NCBI GenBank assembly: GCA_963681505.1
Contig: OY811989.1
Span: 4,430,736-4,494,735 of the forward strand
Source of the DNA: Eunapius fragilis
Taxonomy: Eukaryota; Porifera; Demospongiae; Spongillida; Spongillidae
Direction: 5' to 3'
Length of the DNA: 64,000 nt
Part shown: positions 1 to 11,930 of the stretch, piece by piece
Layout: every line of letters starts with the position of its first letter
Position numbering within the stretch: the first letter of the stretch is position 1
Translations under genes and position numbers: made by a program
The notes under the pieces: model-generated
What the model saw: the letters and a program-made list of their open reading frames with translations, nothing else
Told to the model about the DNA's origin: nothing
Databases searched by the model: none

Positions 1-344
1 TCCTCTGAAGGCACAACTCAAGGCAACCCCTCTGCTATGCATGGGGATGTATGCCTACATCAACACTATCCAGCAGTCTAGCGTATTTGGTATGGCAAAT
101 CCATCTTGCAGCAACTTGAGATTAATGTAGGTTATTGAGATGCACTGATTGTGAAGGTACAATGCAAAGCAACATGGCCATCAATATACAAAGAAAGCTA
201 CATATCTAGGATGTGACTGTGACAATGGGTACGGAAAATCCGATTTTTGACAATGTGGAAAAATATGACTTGCAGAGCAGAACATGAGAGGCTGAGGGAG
301 AGAGAGAGAGAGGGACAATGAGAGAGAGGAAGGGAGAGAGAGAC
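1..344. repeat. Dispersed duplicated flank, also seen near 11.28 and 12.18-12.30 kb
   Basis: No gene is seen. Short blocks recur elsewhere: the opening GAAGGCACAACTCAAGG is found again near 11,287, and the block around CTATCCAGCAGTCTAGCGTA is found again near 12,200. This suggests the zinc-finger block was duplicated together with its flanks. A short GA-rich stretch lies at about 295-345. Confidence 0.55.
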
Positions 345-625
345 ATGTTTTGTCTATAGTGAAAAAGTCTCTCCACGTTGGTCACATTGGCATGGCTTCT
401 CCCCCATATGAGTGATCTTGGGTGTTTTCAGGTTTGGCTGTCATGAAAATGTCTTTCCACTGTTCATACTGATGTGGCTTTGTCCCTGAGGACAATACCT
501 CTCCAACTTGTTCACTCTGATGTGCTTCCTCTCTATTGGCCATTTCTTCACTAGTATAATACAGAGGGGGAAATGCAGTGATTAAAGCAGTGAGGTTTGC
601 ATATGGGCAGTGCGGGTACAATAGA
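345..625 (-). pseudogene. C2H2 zinc-finger gene remnant (5' end)
   Basis: The minus strand opens with the same leader as the zinc-finger gene at 6024 (MYPHCPYANLTAL, then EEMANREEAHQ). It then reaches a finger in which both zinc-binding cysteines are lost: HQYEQW where the paralogues have HQCEQC. The frame ends at 382 after about 79 codons. No run of intact fingers follows, so this is a decayed relative of the genes at 4641-6024 and 6970-7743. The 5' flank matches that of the 6024 copy for several hundred bases, which indicates duplication of the whole unit. Confidence 0.7.
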
Positions 626-1924
626 CATCCTTACTTACATACTAACTAGTAAGAAATAATAAACTCTGTCTATCCATCTGGGCTCGTTTCTTGTTGGAGC
701 ATTTGGCTAGGCCATTTTAGAAAAAAAAGAGGGCTCTTAATTCTTTTCAACAATATGCGGTGACAAACTTCCTTTTTTCAAGTTCACGCATTTTTTCTCT
801 TGCATGTTGTGTGCATTCAAGTTTTATTACAACTATGTACGTGCAAACCAAAATGTACCACATTCATTGTATGTGGCACATTTTGGTTTTCAATTCGATT
901 GTGTACATTAATGGTGATACTCAATCTCTATATGAAAGAGCTGCAACGGGCCTCTAGTAGAGTAAATGCCCTTTGTTATGAAATGCATACATATTAACAC
1001 ATGCCACATAAGAGAGGATTTGCACCAACCACCATGCTCTTTAAGTGCGCCGTGACTCTAAGTATATCTTGGATAAGGCTGTCCAGGCTCAGGTTTGGAT
1101 TTTTTTAAACTAGTGGCTTACGATACAAAATATAATAATCTCAACTTAACTTAATGGCATGCAGAACAAGTCTGCTAGTTGTAATCGATGGGTTTATTTG
1201 ATCAACACCAAAGGCACGAGATAGCGGACACTTGTTTGGGACACATCACCTTCAAGCTCTAACACCCAATAGAACTCCAGTAAACCATGTGAATTCAAGC
1301 AACGCCTGCATCAATTTAAGCAAGAAACATGCTCTCACCTGTAGATCCACAGCAGCCGCCAGTAATCGCATTGCCTCTAACTTTGCAGCTGCAGACATCA
1401 CCACCATCTTCGTCACTGCGGCGACCTTCATCTCCCCCCCAGCTCTTTTCACCAACCCAACAGCCTCTACCACAACCACCTTCACCACATCCACAGTCAT
1501 TGCTAATGACATCACAAGCACAATCACCACAACCACCGATGCTACAGCCACCACCACAGACACATATCACCAGAAGTGGCTGATCCTTCTGTCAGGAGTC
1601 ACACACACCCCTCTTCTCAGTTAAGTGTATCTTAGCATCTCCTCCACTTCATCGACACAACCAGTGTGACAGACCACACAGGAAGAAGTGTATTGTGCAA
1701 GACTGCACTGAACTTGTAGCCCCTTCAATGTGAAAAAATCACCTCAATTTACATACTCAAGGCGTTCTACCTGGATCAGTTCCTGAATACTGGCTTCAGG
1801 AGAACAATATGGTAAGCTGTTCGCACTGTCATCATTTGGTGGCATACATTACAAAAAACTGTTAAGGATAACTTTTTGCATCTGGAAAGGTTCCTAAGTT
1901 CCTAGCAGGTAGTAACCTCATCAT
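626..1924. other. Intergenic stretch, no supported gene
   Basis: Nothing recognisable as a gene. At 1100-1145 there is a block also present near 6130-6180, part of the zinc-finger duplication. At about 1329-1570 a CCA/CAC-rich low-complexity stretch is open in several frames on both strands and is not convincing as coding. Confidence 0.5.
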
Positions 1925-4440
1925 CCTAGAATAAACCTGGCTCCCCTCCAGATATTCGCCCGATCACTGTTGGAAAAACATTGAGACGTTTGTCAGCAAA
2001 TTCCTATGTTGGATCACTAAGATGAAGGCTTCTGATTTTTTTTTCTCTCTCACCAATTATAGGTGTTGCCTGTCAATATGGGGTTGAGAAGATTGTACAT
2101 GGGTTCCGCATGTGTGTGGTTGGGAATGACAATGATTTCGTAGTGATGAAGATTGACTTGCGGAATGCTTTTAATCTTGTTTCTCGCCAAGCTTTCCTTG
2201 AGGAATGCAGGGAACACTTTTCTGAGCTCCTCCAATGGGCAGCATGGTGTTACGGTGATCACCCCTTACTTTTGTCTGCCATGGGGGGATTGAGGTCGGA
2301 GACTGGAGTCCAGCAGGGAGACCCATTAGGACCTTTACTTTTTTGCTTGGTTCTTCATAAGGTGGTTAATGCTACTGCAGCTGACTCAATTTGCTCACAG
2401 ATTTCATTTCACTCCTGGTACATGGATGATGGGGTCATTGCTGGGGCAAAACAGGCAGTGTTACTGGCAATCAGCATTATTAAACAGCTTGGTCCTCCAT
2501 TAGGTCTCTTTATAAATACTTCCATGTTCAGTATAAGAGACTTCCTGATGAGATGAAGAAGCCATATGCACTAAACTTTGAAATTTTAGGCATGCCAATT
2601 GGAGACCCAATCTTTTGTGCCCAGTCCATTGCGGAGAAAAGGGAGAATGCCTCTAAGTTTACGGCACCGCTTAAGAGGTAGATTCTGTCGACTCCCAAGT
2701 TGCTCTGTTGCTGCTATGTCAATGTGGTGGTTTCTTCAGATGGTCCATATTACCAGATGCACCCCTCCTTTTGTAGCACTGGAAGGATTGCATTTATTTG
2801 ATGAAGAGGTCCGTCAGACTTTTTCAGATAGCATGTGCATTGATCCATCTGATTTAGTTTGACAACAGGCCCAGCTGAGTTTGAGTAGAGGTGGTCTGGG
2901 GCTTCGCAGTGCATCATTACACTCATCAGCAGCATTCATGTCTTTGTTTTTTATGTCGGGTTTTGCTATACACTGCGCCACAGCATTTAGCATGCATGCA
3001 GAGTTGTGCAGAGTCTGCATACCAACCATATGCAGATGAGTATTGTTGAAGTGATCGTATGCTGACGTCTGCATATGAACACTTCAATGATACCCGTCTG
3101 CATACGGTTGATATGCAGACTCTGCACAGCTCTGCATACTAAATGCTGTGGCGCAGTGCTACCAACACTAGCCATCTTCTCCATTCTTTGGACCACTTTA
3201 ATTCCTGTGAATACATGACTTACTTGAGTCTCCAATGACCCAAAATATGCTGTTGTCCATAAAAACAAGCAGTTTCAGTTGCTGTTTGATGCTTCCTCTA
3301 TTCCAAACAGAGCTCGTTTAATGTCTGCTTCAAACCTTGCAGCTTTTTGGTTATCAGTTCTATATACCATTCCCTGGTCTTAACCTCCACCTTGATAAGG
3401 CTGCTATCCAGACAGTTTTAAAATGGTGGCTAGGTATTCACAAGTTTGGTGGTAGCATCTTGTTCAACCCAGTCGTTAGATCCTTTAGGTCACCATGCCC
3501 TAACTTGTAAATATAGTGTGACGACAAGCACAGCCAACTCAGGAATACCTTCTTTGAATCCTGCAGACCGGCTGGTGTTGGTGGACAAATGGTCGTAGAA
3601 AGTGGTTTGGGACATGATGAACGACGCACCTGATGTTCTAGTGCCAAATTGTGATCTAGGGAAACCTGCGACTTTTGATCTCACAGTTGCACCAGCGCTT
3701 AATCAAAGCATCCTCACTGAAGCGTGTGTGTCAGCGGGATCATCTCCTCGGGTTTCAGAACAAAGGAAACATGCCTCCAGTGATGTTAAGGGCACTGCTA
3801 TCCCCAGCATATGGCATCAGCTTTGACATCACAGCTTAACTACTATAAGCTGATATTCAGACATAGTCGTTGTGTATTTTGTGTGTGATAATAATAATAA
3901 GTATAATGTAGAATTTTCATGTGGTATCACAAACCGACACAATCGTCTTCACAATGCTATCTTTATTGCTTGTCAACGTGCCTCTTTACCTGCTTGCCAA
4001 GAGGCAGGATGTGGTTTAGGCAGTGATGAACTCGGAACAAGGTGCCTGCTGATATACTATACTAGTATCAAATTGGGGAGTTAAAGACACTGCTGCTTTT
4101 GACATCACAGTAACTTCACTGCTAAGTCCCAAAAGCAGGGCTCTCTGCTGGTGTAACTGCAAAAGCTGCAGAATCGAGAAAACACGAACAAAATGACACA
4201 AAGTGCTCAGAATTCAGTTGGCAGTGCATTCCACTAGCAGTGGAAACATATGTAGACTGGGGTGAAGAGGCATGTAATGCCTTCTCCTGCATAGCCATGC
4301 GTGAAGCCATCCTCACAAATTGCAGTAAATGCCAAGGTTTAGGGGACCTATATGGCAGACTGAACATCATACTTGTGAGAGCAAATGCCAGAGCTATCCA
4401 TGCAGGTGGCATACATATGGGTCGACATAATGGACTACTG
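1925..4440 (+). mobile_element. Non-LTR retrotransposon copy A (RT plus restriction-like endonuclease), degraded
   Basis: Reading frames joined across frameshifts and stops show a reverse transcriptase: KIDLRNAFNLVSRQA (motif A region, near 2150), ETGVQQGDPLGPLLF (near 2300) and the catalytic YMDDG box (near 2420). Downstream come a GGLGLRSAS block, LDPLGHHALTCK (end of a CCHC-type finger, near 3485) and the motif DVLVPNCDLGKPATFDLTV (near 3630). A zinc finger followed by a KPD..D-like nuclease motif is the arrangement of R2/R4-type elements with a C-terminal restriction-like endonuclease. The 3' coding part appears twice, at about 3480-3830 and 3920-4440. A MITE interrupts the element at 2971-3158. 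No complete frame remains, so it is dead. Confidence 0.8.
2971..3158. repeat. Palindromic MITE-like element inside retrotransposon copy A
   Basis: Both ends are CACTGCGCCACAGCATTTAG in opposite orientation. The arms run about 80 bp each with small mismatches, giving a foldback of roughly 190 bp. It lies between two parts of the retrotransposon frame, so it arrived later. No coding capacity. Confidence 0.75.
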
Positions 4441-4640
4441 ATGTTAATTCATTCTGTGTGTAACTATGAATGTATTCATGTGCATGTTTTATTGTTTTCA
4501 TATGTATTTCAGTATTCTTGCAACTGTACGTATTTATTCTTTCTTGTACACCTTTAATGTGTTGAAAGACAATAATAACCACATAATGAGGGATACCACA
4601 TTATTGACAATAACAGAAAAACACAACAAAATACAACAGC

Positions 4641-6024
4641 TCAGTCACTATAGACACTGGAAGACCTGTTGCTCTCACTGTCATGTTTGCAGAACCTGAG
4701 ATGATACTTCAACCCTTTCATGTATAAAAATGTTCTGGAGCATCCACTGTTCTGGCATTTCAATCTAACATCACAATGTATCCGGCAGTGGGCCTTTAAT
4801 CCAGACATTGATGTGAATGATTTCTTGCAAAAACAGATGAACGGTCTCTCCCCTGTATGAGTGAGCAGATGTGTTTTCAGGTGTGACTGCACTGAAAATG
4901 TCTTTCCACATTGTTCACAATGATGTGGCTTCTCCTCTGTATGAGTGAGCATGTGTGTTTTCACGGTTGACTGTCTTGAAAATGTCTTTCCACATTGTTC
5001 ACACTGATGTGGCTTCTCCCCTGTATGAGTGAGCATGTGTGTTTTCAGGGTTGACCGTAGTGAAAATGTCTTTCCACATTGTTCACACTGGTAAGGCTTC
5101 TCCTCTGTATGAGTGAGCATGTGTGTTTTCAGGGTTGACTGTAGTGAAAATGTCTTTCCACATTGTTCACACTGGTAAGACTTCTCCCCTGTATGAGTGA
5201 GCATGTATTTTTTCAGGTTTGACTGTAGTGAAAATGTCTTTCCACATTGTTCACACTGGTAAGGCTTCTCCTCTGTATGAGTGAGCATGTTTTCAGGGTT
5301 GACTGTCTTGAAAATGTCTTTCCACATTGCTCACACTGGTAAGGCTTCTTCCCTGTATAAGTGAGCATGTGTGTTTTTAGGTTTGACTGTAGTGAAAATG
5401 TCTTTCCACATTGTTCACACTGGTAAGGCTTCTCCTCTGTATGAGTGAGCATGTGTGTTTTCAGGGTTGACTGTAGTGAAAATGTCTTTCCACATTGTTC
5501 ACACTGGTAAGACTTCTCCCCTGTATGAGTGAGCATGTATTTTTTCAGGTTTGACTGTAGTGAAAATGTCTTTCCACATTGTTCACACTGGTAAGGCTTC
5601 TCCTCTGTATGAGTGAGCATGTTTTCAGGGTTGACTGTCTTGAAAATGTCTTTCCACATTGCTCACACTGGTAAGGCTTCTTCCCTGTATAAGTGAGCAT
5701 GTGTGTTTTTAGGTTTGACTGTAGTGAAAATGTCTTTCCACATTGTTCACACTGGTAAAGCTTCTCCCCTGTATGAGTGAGCATGTGTCTTTTCAGGGTT
5801 GACTGTCTTGAAAATGTCTTTCCACATTGTTCACACTGATGTGGCTTCTCCCCTGTATGAGTGAGCATGTGTATTTTCAGGTGTGACAGATATGAAAATG
5901 TCTTTCCACATTGTTCACACTGATGTGCTTCCTCTCTATTGGCCATTTCTTCACTAGTGTAATACAGAGGGGGAAATGCAGTGATTAAAGCAGTGAGGTT
6001 TGCATATGGGCAGAGTGGGTACAA
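4641..6024 (-). pseudogene. C2H2 zinc-finger gene with two identical frameshifts
   Basis: Starting at 6024 the frame reads a short leader (MYPLCPYANL..EEMANREEAHQ) and then tandem 28-residue fingers of the type CEQCGKTFS..L..HMLTHTGEKP. The carboxy end carries two atypical fingers and the tail SSSVYSD, as in the intact paralogue at 6970-7743. The frame breaks near 5621 and again near 5289, because GTGT is missing from the usual linker at both places. The gene therefore lies in three different frames (6024, 5659, 5327). Both deletions sit in the two copies of a 332-bp tandem duplication. No splice signals that would remove them are apparent. Sequence-specific DNA binding would be the role of the family; this copy is probably non-functional. 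Confidence 0.75.
5064..5759. repeat. 332-bp tandem duplication of four zinc fingers
   Basis: Positions x and x+332 are identical by eye from about 5064 to 5427. The period equals four 84-bp fingers minus 4 bp, so the 4-bp deletion was already present when the block doubled. Confidence 0.8.
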
Positions 6025-6340
6025 CAGACATCCTTGCTTACATACTAAATAGTAAGAAAAAATAAACTCTGTCTATCCGTCTGTTCTCGTTTGCATACAT
6101 ATTATAATGTGCAGTTTCTTGCCACTTCATTTGGGTTTTATAATGCTAGTGACTTACAATACAAAATAGATAATAATCTCAAAACCACAGGTGTTGCCAG
6201 AGACCATTTATGATCCCACCAAGTGATGTCAGGGAACTGAATTTCAGTTCAGCTTGGTATACTTTCGCTTCTCAGGATTATTAAAGTTTTGGATTGCGAT
6301 GTCCGTCACATTTCCCGCGCACGCGTTCATCGCTCAATAC

Positions 6341-6402
6341 CGGATAGTCTGGGGACCCGACTGATAGTACAGCCATCAGCCGGGTCCCCAGACTATCTGC
6401 CG
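6341..6402. repeat. Perfect-loop inverted repeat (hairpin)
   Basis: The arms read ATAGTCTGGGGACCC and GGGTCCCCAGACTAT with near-matching extensions (about 25 bp per arm) around a loop of about 9 bp. Strong DNA or RNA hairpin potential. No associated gene is seen. Confidence 0.75.
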
Positions 6403-6532
6403 GACTGATGTCATTTTCAGCCCCTACTACTAGCTTCCTCATAAGGATTAGTACTCCACATTAGAGATGTATGGAAAATTGCTTTTTAATTTTAATAATG
6501 ATTTTTCATCACTATTCTTCTTGTTGCTCTGA

Positions 6533-6803
6533 AACAAGATATAAAAAACATTCTCTTTGAGAAAGTTGGTGGTACATAGGATTTGAAGGCAATGGGATGT
6601 AAAAGGAAGGGAACAAGAGATCAATGATGATACTTAAAATTTAGCAATGTAAAATATATGAGCTATACAAAGTACTAGTGCTAAAAACAGAATCTTAAAT
6701 TTTACGTATCATCATTGGTTCCTAGTTCCCTTCATGTTTACATCCCATTGCCTTCAAATCCTCTGTACCAACTTTCTCAGAGGTTTTTAAATATCTTGTT
6801 ACA
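6533..6803. repeat. Foldback MITE, family 1 copy a
   Basis: The two halves are inverted copies. AACAAGATAT opens it and ATATCTTGTT closes it. Inside, GATTTGAAGGCAATGGGATG on the left is matched by CATCCCATTGCCTTCAAATC on the right. About 270 bp with arms of over 100 bp and a short AT-rich centre. The same family recurs at 16,185-16,435. Confidence 0.8.
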
Positions 6804-6969
6804 TGACGCATTGCAATCTTGTTAAATGTGAGCTCTTTGTCACAACGAAATAAGAACCACCTATCAGCAGTGATAAAAAGTTATAATGTGCCATACTTCA
6901 AGATACCACATTATTGCACATTTAATTACAATACCAGGGGGGTGGGGTGAAAAGACAACAGACAACAGC

Positions 6970-7743
6970 TCAGTCACTATAGACACTGGAAGACCTGTCA
7001 CTCTCACTGTCATGTTTGCAGAACCTGAGATGATACTTCAACCCTTTCATGTATAAAAATGATCTGGAGCATCCTCTATTCTGACATTTCAATCTCTCAT
7101 CACAATGTATTCGGCAGTGGGCCTTTAATCCAGTTATTGATGCAAATGATTTCTTACAAAAACAGATAAATGGTTTCACCCCTGAATGAGTGAACATGTG
7201 TGTTTTCAGGCATGACTGTAGTGAAAATGTCTTTCCACATTGTTCACATTGATATGGCTTCTCTCCTGTATGAGTGAGCATGTGTGTTTTCAGGTGTGAC
7301 TGTAGTGAAAATGTCTTTTCACATTGTTCACATTGATGTGGCTTCTCCCTTGTATGAGTGAGCATGTGTGTTTTCAGGTGTGACTGTTGTGAAAATGTCT
7401 TTCCACATTGTTCACACTGATGTGGCTTCTCCCCTGTATGAGTGAGCATGTGTGTTTTCAGATTTGACTGTAGTGAAAATGTCTTTCCACATTGTTCACA
7501 CTGGTAAGGCTTCTCCCCTGTATGAGTGAGCATGTGTCTTTTCAGGGTTGACTGTCTTGAAAATGTCTTTCCACATTGTTCACACTGATGTGGCTTCTCC
7601 CCTGTATGAATGAGCATGTGTCTTTTCAGTTGTGACTGATATGAAAAATTCTTTCCACATTGTTCACACTGATGTGGTCTCATCCCTAAGGACAATACCT
7701 CTCCAACCTGTTGACTCTGATGTGCTTCCTCTCTATTGGCCAT
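6970..7743 (-). CDS. C2H2 zinc-finger protein, intact single-exon frame
   Basis: A 257-residue protein from MANREEAHQ at 7743 to a stop at 6970. Six canonical fingers (about residues 27-190) follow the pattern C-x2-C-x12-H-x3-H with HTGEKP-type linkers. They are followed by an atypical C-x1-C finger (ICFCKKSF) and a C-x4-C..H-x3-C finger (KCQNRGCSRSF), then a serine-rich tail. The other copies carry an upstream leader starting MYP. Here a 2-bp loss breaks that leader, so the Met of MANREE is the best start unless an intron lies upstream. The fingers suggest nuclear, sequence-specific DNA binding; the target cannot be read. Finger 5 has CEQCEK in place of CEQCGK, which does not touch zinc ligands. 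It is the only intact member of a local cluster of four. Confidence 0.8.
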   Translation of the reverse strand: MANREEAHQSQQVGEVLSLGMRPHQCEQCGKNFSYQSQLKRHMLIHTGEKPHQCEQCGKTFSRQSTLKRHMLTHTGEKPYQCEQCGKTFSLQSNLKTHMLTHTGEKPHQCEQCGKTFSQQSHLKTHMLTHTREKPHQCEQCEKTFSLQSHLKTHMLTHTGEKPYQCEQCGKTFSLQSCLKTHMFTHSGVKPFICFCKKSFASITGLKAHCRIHCDERLKCQNRGCSRSFLYMKGLKYHLRFCKHDSESDRSSSVYSD

Positions 7744-8203
7744 TTCCTCACTAGTATAATACAGAGGGGGATGCAGTAATTAAAGCAGTGAGGTTTGCAT
7801 ATGGGCAGTGTGGATACAACATACATCCTTGATTAAGGTGACAGGATACCCTCCTGGATATTGAAAAAAAATCATACTAGCTTGTAGCCTGAGAGAATCT
7901 TAGAGAACCGTATCATTTTGACAGTTATTAAATGAGCAGTAAAAATAGTACAAATATTCTAAGAATTAAACTTTAGTTTGTTGAAAACTGTAGTGATTAA
8001 AAATCCCCAAATTAGGAGGATAAATATGAAATAATATCTTCTTTTGTTTGGTGCATTCGTTTCGAAACGTAGCAGTAGGTTTTGTGCCAAAGCTTATACT
8101 AACCATCATTTCAGGGTGAACTAATTGGGCTACTCATGGATTACTCATGCTGGGCATTCCAGAACAGCTATTTTATCGTGAATACATGTTCTTCATTACT
8201 TAA
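7744..8203. other. Intergenic, upstream flank of the zinc-finger gene
   Basis: The first about 100 bases match the 5' flank of the other zinc-finger copies. The rest is AT-rich with no recognised feature. Confidence 0.4.
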
Positions 8204-8679
8204 TGTCTAATGTCCTGGGCGTGCTCCGCGGTGCACGTTTGTACACCGCGGGGTACGCAAAACAAAGTTTTTTGCATTCTGCTGTTTCAGCATTCTAGTG
8301 AAGTCTGACTGTTATGCCACGTTGTATAAGTCCTTATCTGCTTGGGCTGAAGCTTTGAAGGCCTAGAACCTTTCGCTGCTAATACAACAAGTCACCACAG
8401 CGGAGGTACCCTGTACGGCGAGTGTACGCGGTAATTGAAAAATAATAATAACGTACGTACCGGAAGTTTCGCGTACCTCCGCTGTGACAAGTTGCTGTAA
8501 GAGCAGCGAACGGTATTAGGCCTTCAATGCTTCGGCCCAGGCAGATAAGGACTGATACAACGTGGCATAACAGTCAAACTTCACTAGAATGCTGAAACAG
8601 CGGAATGCAAAAAAACTTTGTTTTGTGTACCCCGCGGTGTACAAACGTGCACCGCGGAGCACACCCAGGACATTAGACA
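8204..8679. repeat. Long palindromic element flanked by TTAA
   Basis: It opens TGTCTAATGTCCTGGG and closes with the inverse, CCCAGGACATTAGACA. Arms of about 220 bp are inverted copies (GCTCCGCGGTGCACGTTTGT on the left is repeated inverted on the right) around a centre near 8440-8460. TTAA sits directly on both sides (8200-8203 and 8680-8683), which looks like a target-site duplication. No coding capacity. Confidence 0.8.
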
Positions 8680-8683
8680 TTAA

Positions 8684-10075
8684 TTGTCCTTTTGGTGCAT
8701 CGATAACATTACTATCCTCTTCCACAAATTTACAGCAATTTTTTTACAAAGTTACGCATCTCTGGACGCCATATTTGTACCTTGAAATTGAAATGTTATT
8801 AATAGATAGATTTTCGGTTTTCGACTATTTAGAAAAAAGTAACTTATTTTGAAAACAAGGACAAGATATTTTCCTACACGTATGCTCTTCTTGGTGCTTA
8901 GCTCCTATCGTAATAATATGCTCAACACTTGATCATAAGGTCTGCTGTACAGGAAAAAGAGTTTTTGCCATTCGTATTTCAAAGGTGCTCGTAAAACAAG
9001 CGGTGCTAGTGTTTCTGCGCGTTATTGAAATGCTATCAAGGTGGCATATCATAAACAATAAGATGGATTCTCTCCGAATTATATACGGTACTTGAACAGA
9101 ACTACCAATTGTTGATGACGTATTTTAATAATTCAGACCCCAAAAAACATGGCGGACTCAAACTGCGCATGCGTGCACGAATTACAAGATGGCGGATGCG
9201 AAAATGTAAGGCACTGCGATCGGTTAAATACGTTACTTATCCAAATGATATCAGGGTGGCAATCTTAAACAATAAGGTGGATCTTACCGATTTTTTTTTC
9301 CAAAAAAACCTCATTATGGGTACAACTACCTTAACTCACAAGGAACGATTACACATTTCAAGTAGTGCACATTGGTAGAAGGCTGTGTTCACATGTGTGA
9401 AATTGGACTATTTGGGAGATCTATTTCCAGTGATTTTTGGTTGAGTTAAGCTACATTTCATAATTTGGTTGTCATAGCTGATTGTGCAGACTGATAGCTA
9501 CTGCCATTTCGGGTTATCAAATTAATATTTTGCTAAACCATTTCTATATTATACATTTTTTCTCCAAAGCATGTCGACCCTATTGGTTCTAAAGTAATAT
9601 ATGCCGGATCAAATTGTAATGGCCTGTAGATAGTTACTATGATAACATTCATGACCTTTGATCGACTAGAGCAATTATGAAATTAAGTTATTAACACTTA
9701 ATAATAATTTTTCCAAAAAAAAACTGCATTGTCCCGCCGTCACCTGACCAGCCATGTTACAACAACAGTCTGTAAAGCTAGCGATGGATAACGCTCAGTA
9801 TGATCATGTGAATTCCTCGTTGTGTACTGGGCACAATGTGAATAATCGTTCGACATGTGCATTAATTGGAACTGCACCATTAATACGCAGTTTGACTAGT
9901 AGGGTAGAGTCAGCAGTGGGGTGTGTTTCAGCAACCACAATTTCAACACAATACAGAGCTTTCAAGAAGACGTTTCAATATCTAAAAAGGATAAAAGCCA
10001 TCCTTCTGGGTTGTCTTAGGAAGCAGTAAGTATAGGTTAATGCAACTTTTAATAACACATCGGTTGCCGAACACT
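8684..10075. other. Non-coding stretch with diverged repeats
   Basis: No gene recognised. Two diverged copies of a unit (GTGGCATATCATAAACAATAAG-like) occur near 9041 and 9255. ATGGCGG at 9149, TGCGCATGCG at 9164 and AAGATGGCGG at 9186 resemble YY1 and NRF1 promoter motifs. An open frame of about 90 codons at 9754-10029 has no recognisable domain and is not called. Confidence 0.4.
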
Positions 10076-10346
10076 CAGGGACGTAGGAATAGGTCCGGCA
10101 AGACTGGCTTTCGCCGGACCACTTTTCCCCCTGCACTTATTTTTTTTTTAAATGTGCGTCTGTTCATTTTACTATATAACAACCAGGTCATTGCAAGTGC
10201 AAGTGAATCGTGGGAACACAACATCGGCCAGGGTTATTTTTTCTGTCTTAATTTGTGATTTTGCTATAACAGTAAAAGAGTTTTTTATTGTGTTATGAAA
10301 TAATTAAATTCGCCGGACCACTCCTATTATGAGTGCTACATCCCTG
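10076..10346. repeat. hAT-like MITE
   Basis: The ends are CAGGGACGTAG and CTACATCCCTG, with GGTCCGGC/GCCGGACC continuing the inverted repeat inward. ACACT flanks both sides (10071-10075 and 10347-10351). About 271 bp with an AT-rich centre and no transposase. Confidence 0.75.
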
Positions 10347-10351
10347 ACACT

Positions 10352-11394
10352 ACAGGGGCTGCAGAAGGTAGATAAGATTGGGGGGTGGGAGGAACTCCCC
10401 CAGACCCAGAAAGCTGGCATATTATTGCACTACAATCTATCTGTACTGTTTGCATTTGGCATGCAGCTAAAATTCAATCAGGACAGTTAGCCCTCTGCAA
10501 CCTTACCGTCTTCACATATGACGTCTAGCTAACCGGCCTTCGCTTCACATTGTCAAGCACGCAAAGCATAAGGCGTCCGCTCATTATTTTCACGGGGGGA
10601 GGGGAGCAAGAACCAGGAGGTGCGCCCTCCCGCGGAAAGCGCGGAAGCTCTTTTCGATGCCTAAGAAAACTAGCTCTATGAATATTTGCGGGGGGGGGGG
10701 GGGGGGGCCCTCCCCCACTTTGCCCCATCGACAGATCGATGGGTGTCATAATATAAATTGAAATGCGCGGGCACAGGCGAACGGTAAAGCATGGTTCACA
10801 ATATGACGCGATGCGACATCGCAGTGATAAACCACACCTAAACCACGCCCGATACTGGTACGTTATTAAAAATTGATGGCCGAGTCCAGAGCAGTTTTAT
10901 TTTTCCCTACATCGCGGGCTCTTGCATCACATTGTGAAGCAGGCTTAACAATATATACAAGAGCGATCTCGCGGCGAGGAATAAAAATTGTACTGTACCA
11001 GTTGTTGTTTGGTTAGGAGGGGTGTGCCTCCCCCCCACCCCCGCCACTGCACTACCTACACCTACATACAAACAGTACGCCCGAAAGAAAAGGACAATCA
11101 AATGCCACACCTCTATGGCGGCAATGTCGTAAGGACATCACTAATCAAAAATGCCTTCGTACCTTGACATACCTTGACATTGGGTTCACGTTCCACGTAA
11201 TACACGTGCTCGAAAAGAAAAAATCGGGACCGTATATTATACCGCCATTCCTCGGCCCCACTCCCACCGGTACGGGGGTTTCTCCGAAGGCACAACTCAA
11301 GGCCAGGGGCGGATACAGTAGTTCTGAAAAAGGGGGGGGGGGGGGGGGGGGGGGGTCCGACATGAATAACTAATAGAGGGAACGGTGCGGGAGG
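10352..11394. other. Non-coding stretch with two long poly-G tracts
   Basis: No supported gene. Homopolymer G runs lie at about 10,689-10,707 and 11,332-11,355. The open frames here are short and proline- or glycine-rich because of those runs. Confidence 0.45.
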
Positions 11395-11530
11395 GGGATT
11401 TGGATTTACAGGCATTTCCATGAATGGCCAAGTGTGTGGCTACTTGGGCACCCCAAGCTCCTTAACTTTCTACCACCAGTGCAATATGTTTCCAGCCCAA
11501 TTCTGCATGTTATGTATTATCATTATTTAA
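11395..11530. repeat. Dispersed duplicated block (partner at about 12,905-13,030)
   Basis: GAATGGCCAAGTG, then GTGGCTACTTG and CACCCCAAGCTCCT occur in the same order in both places and continue to AATTCTGCATGTTATGTATT. No function seen. Confidence 0.7.
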
Positions 11531-11574
11531 ACATTTATTTTTGTTACCACATTATTGTACTTACAATATAAGAA

Positions 11575-11930
<356 letters not shown>

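Noticed and set aside
1232-1624. 130-codon Thr-rich protein
   Set aside because: Overlapping frames are open on both strands through a CCA/CAC-rich stretch. No start context, homology or splice support.
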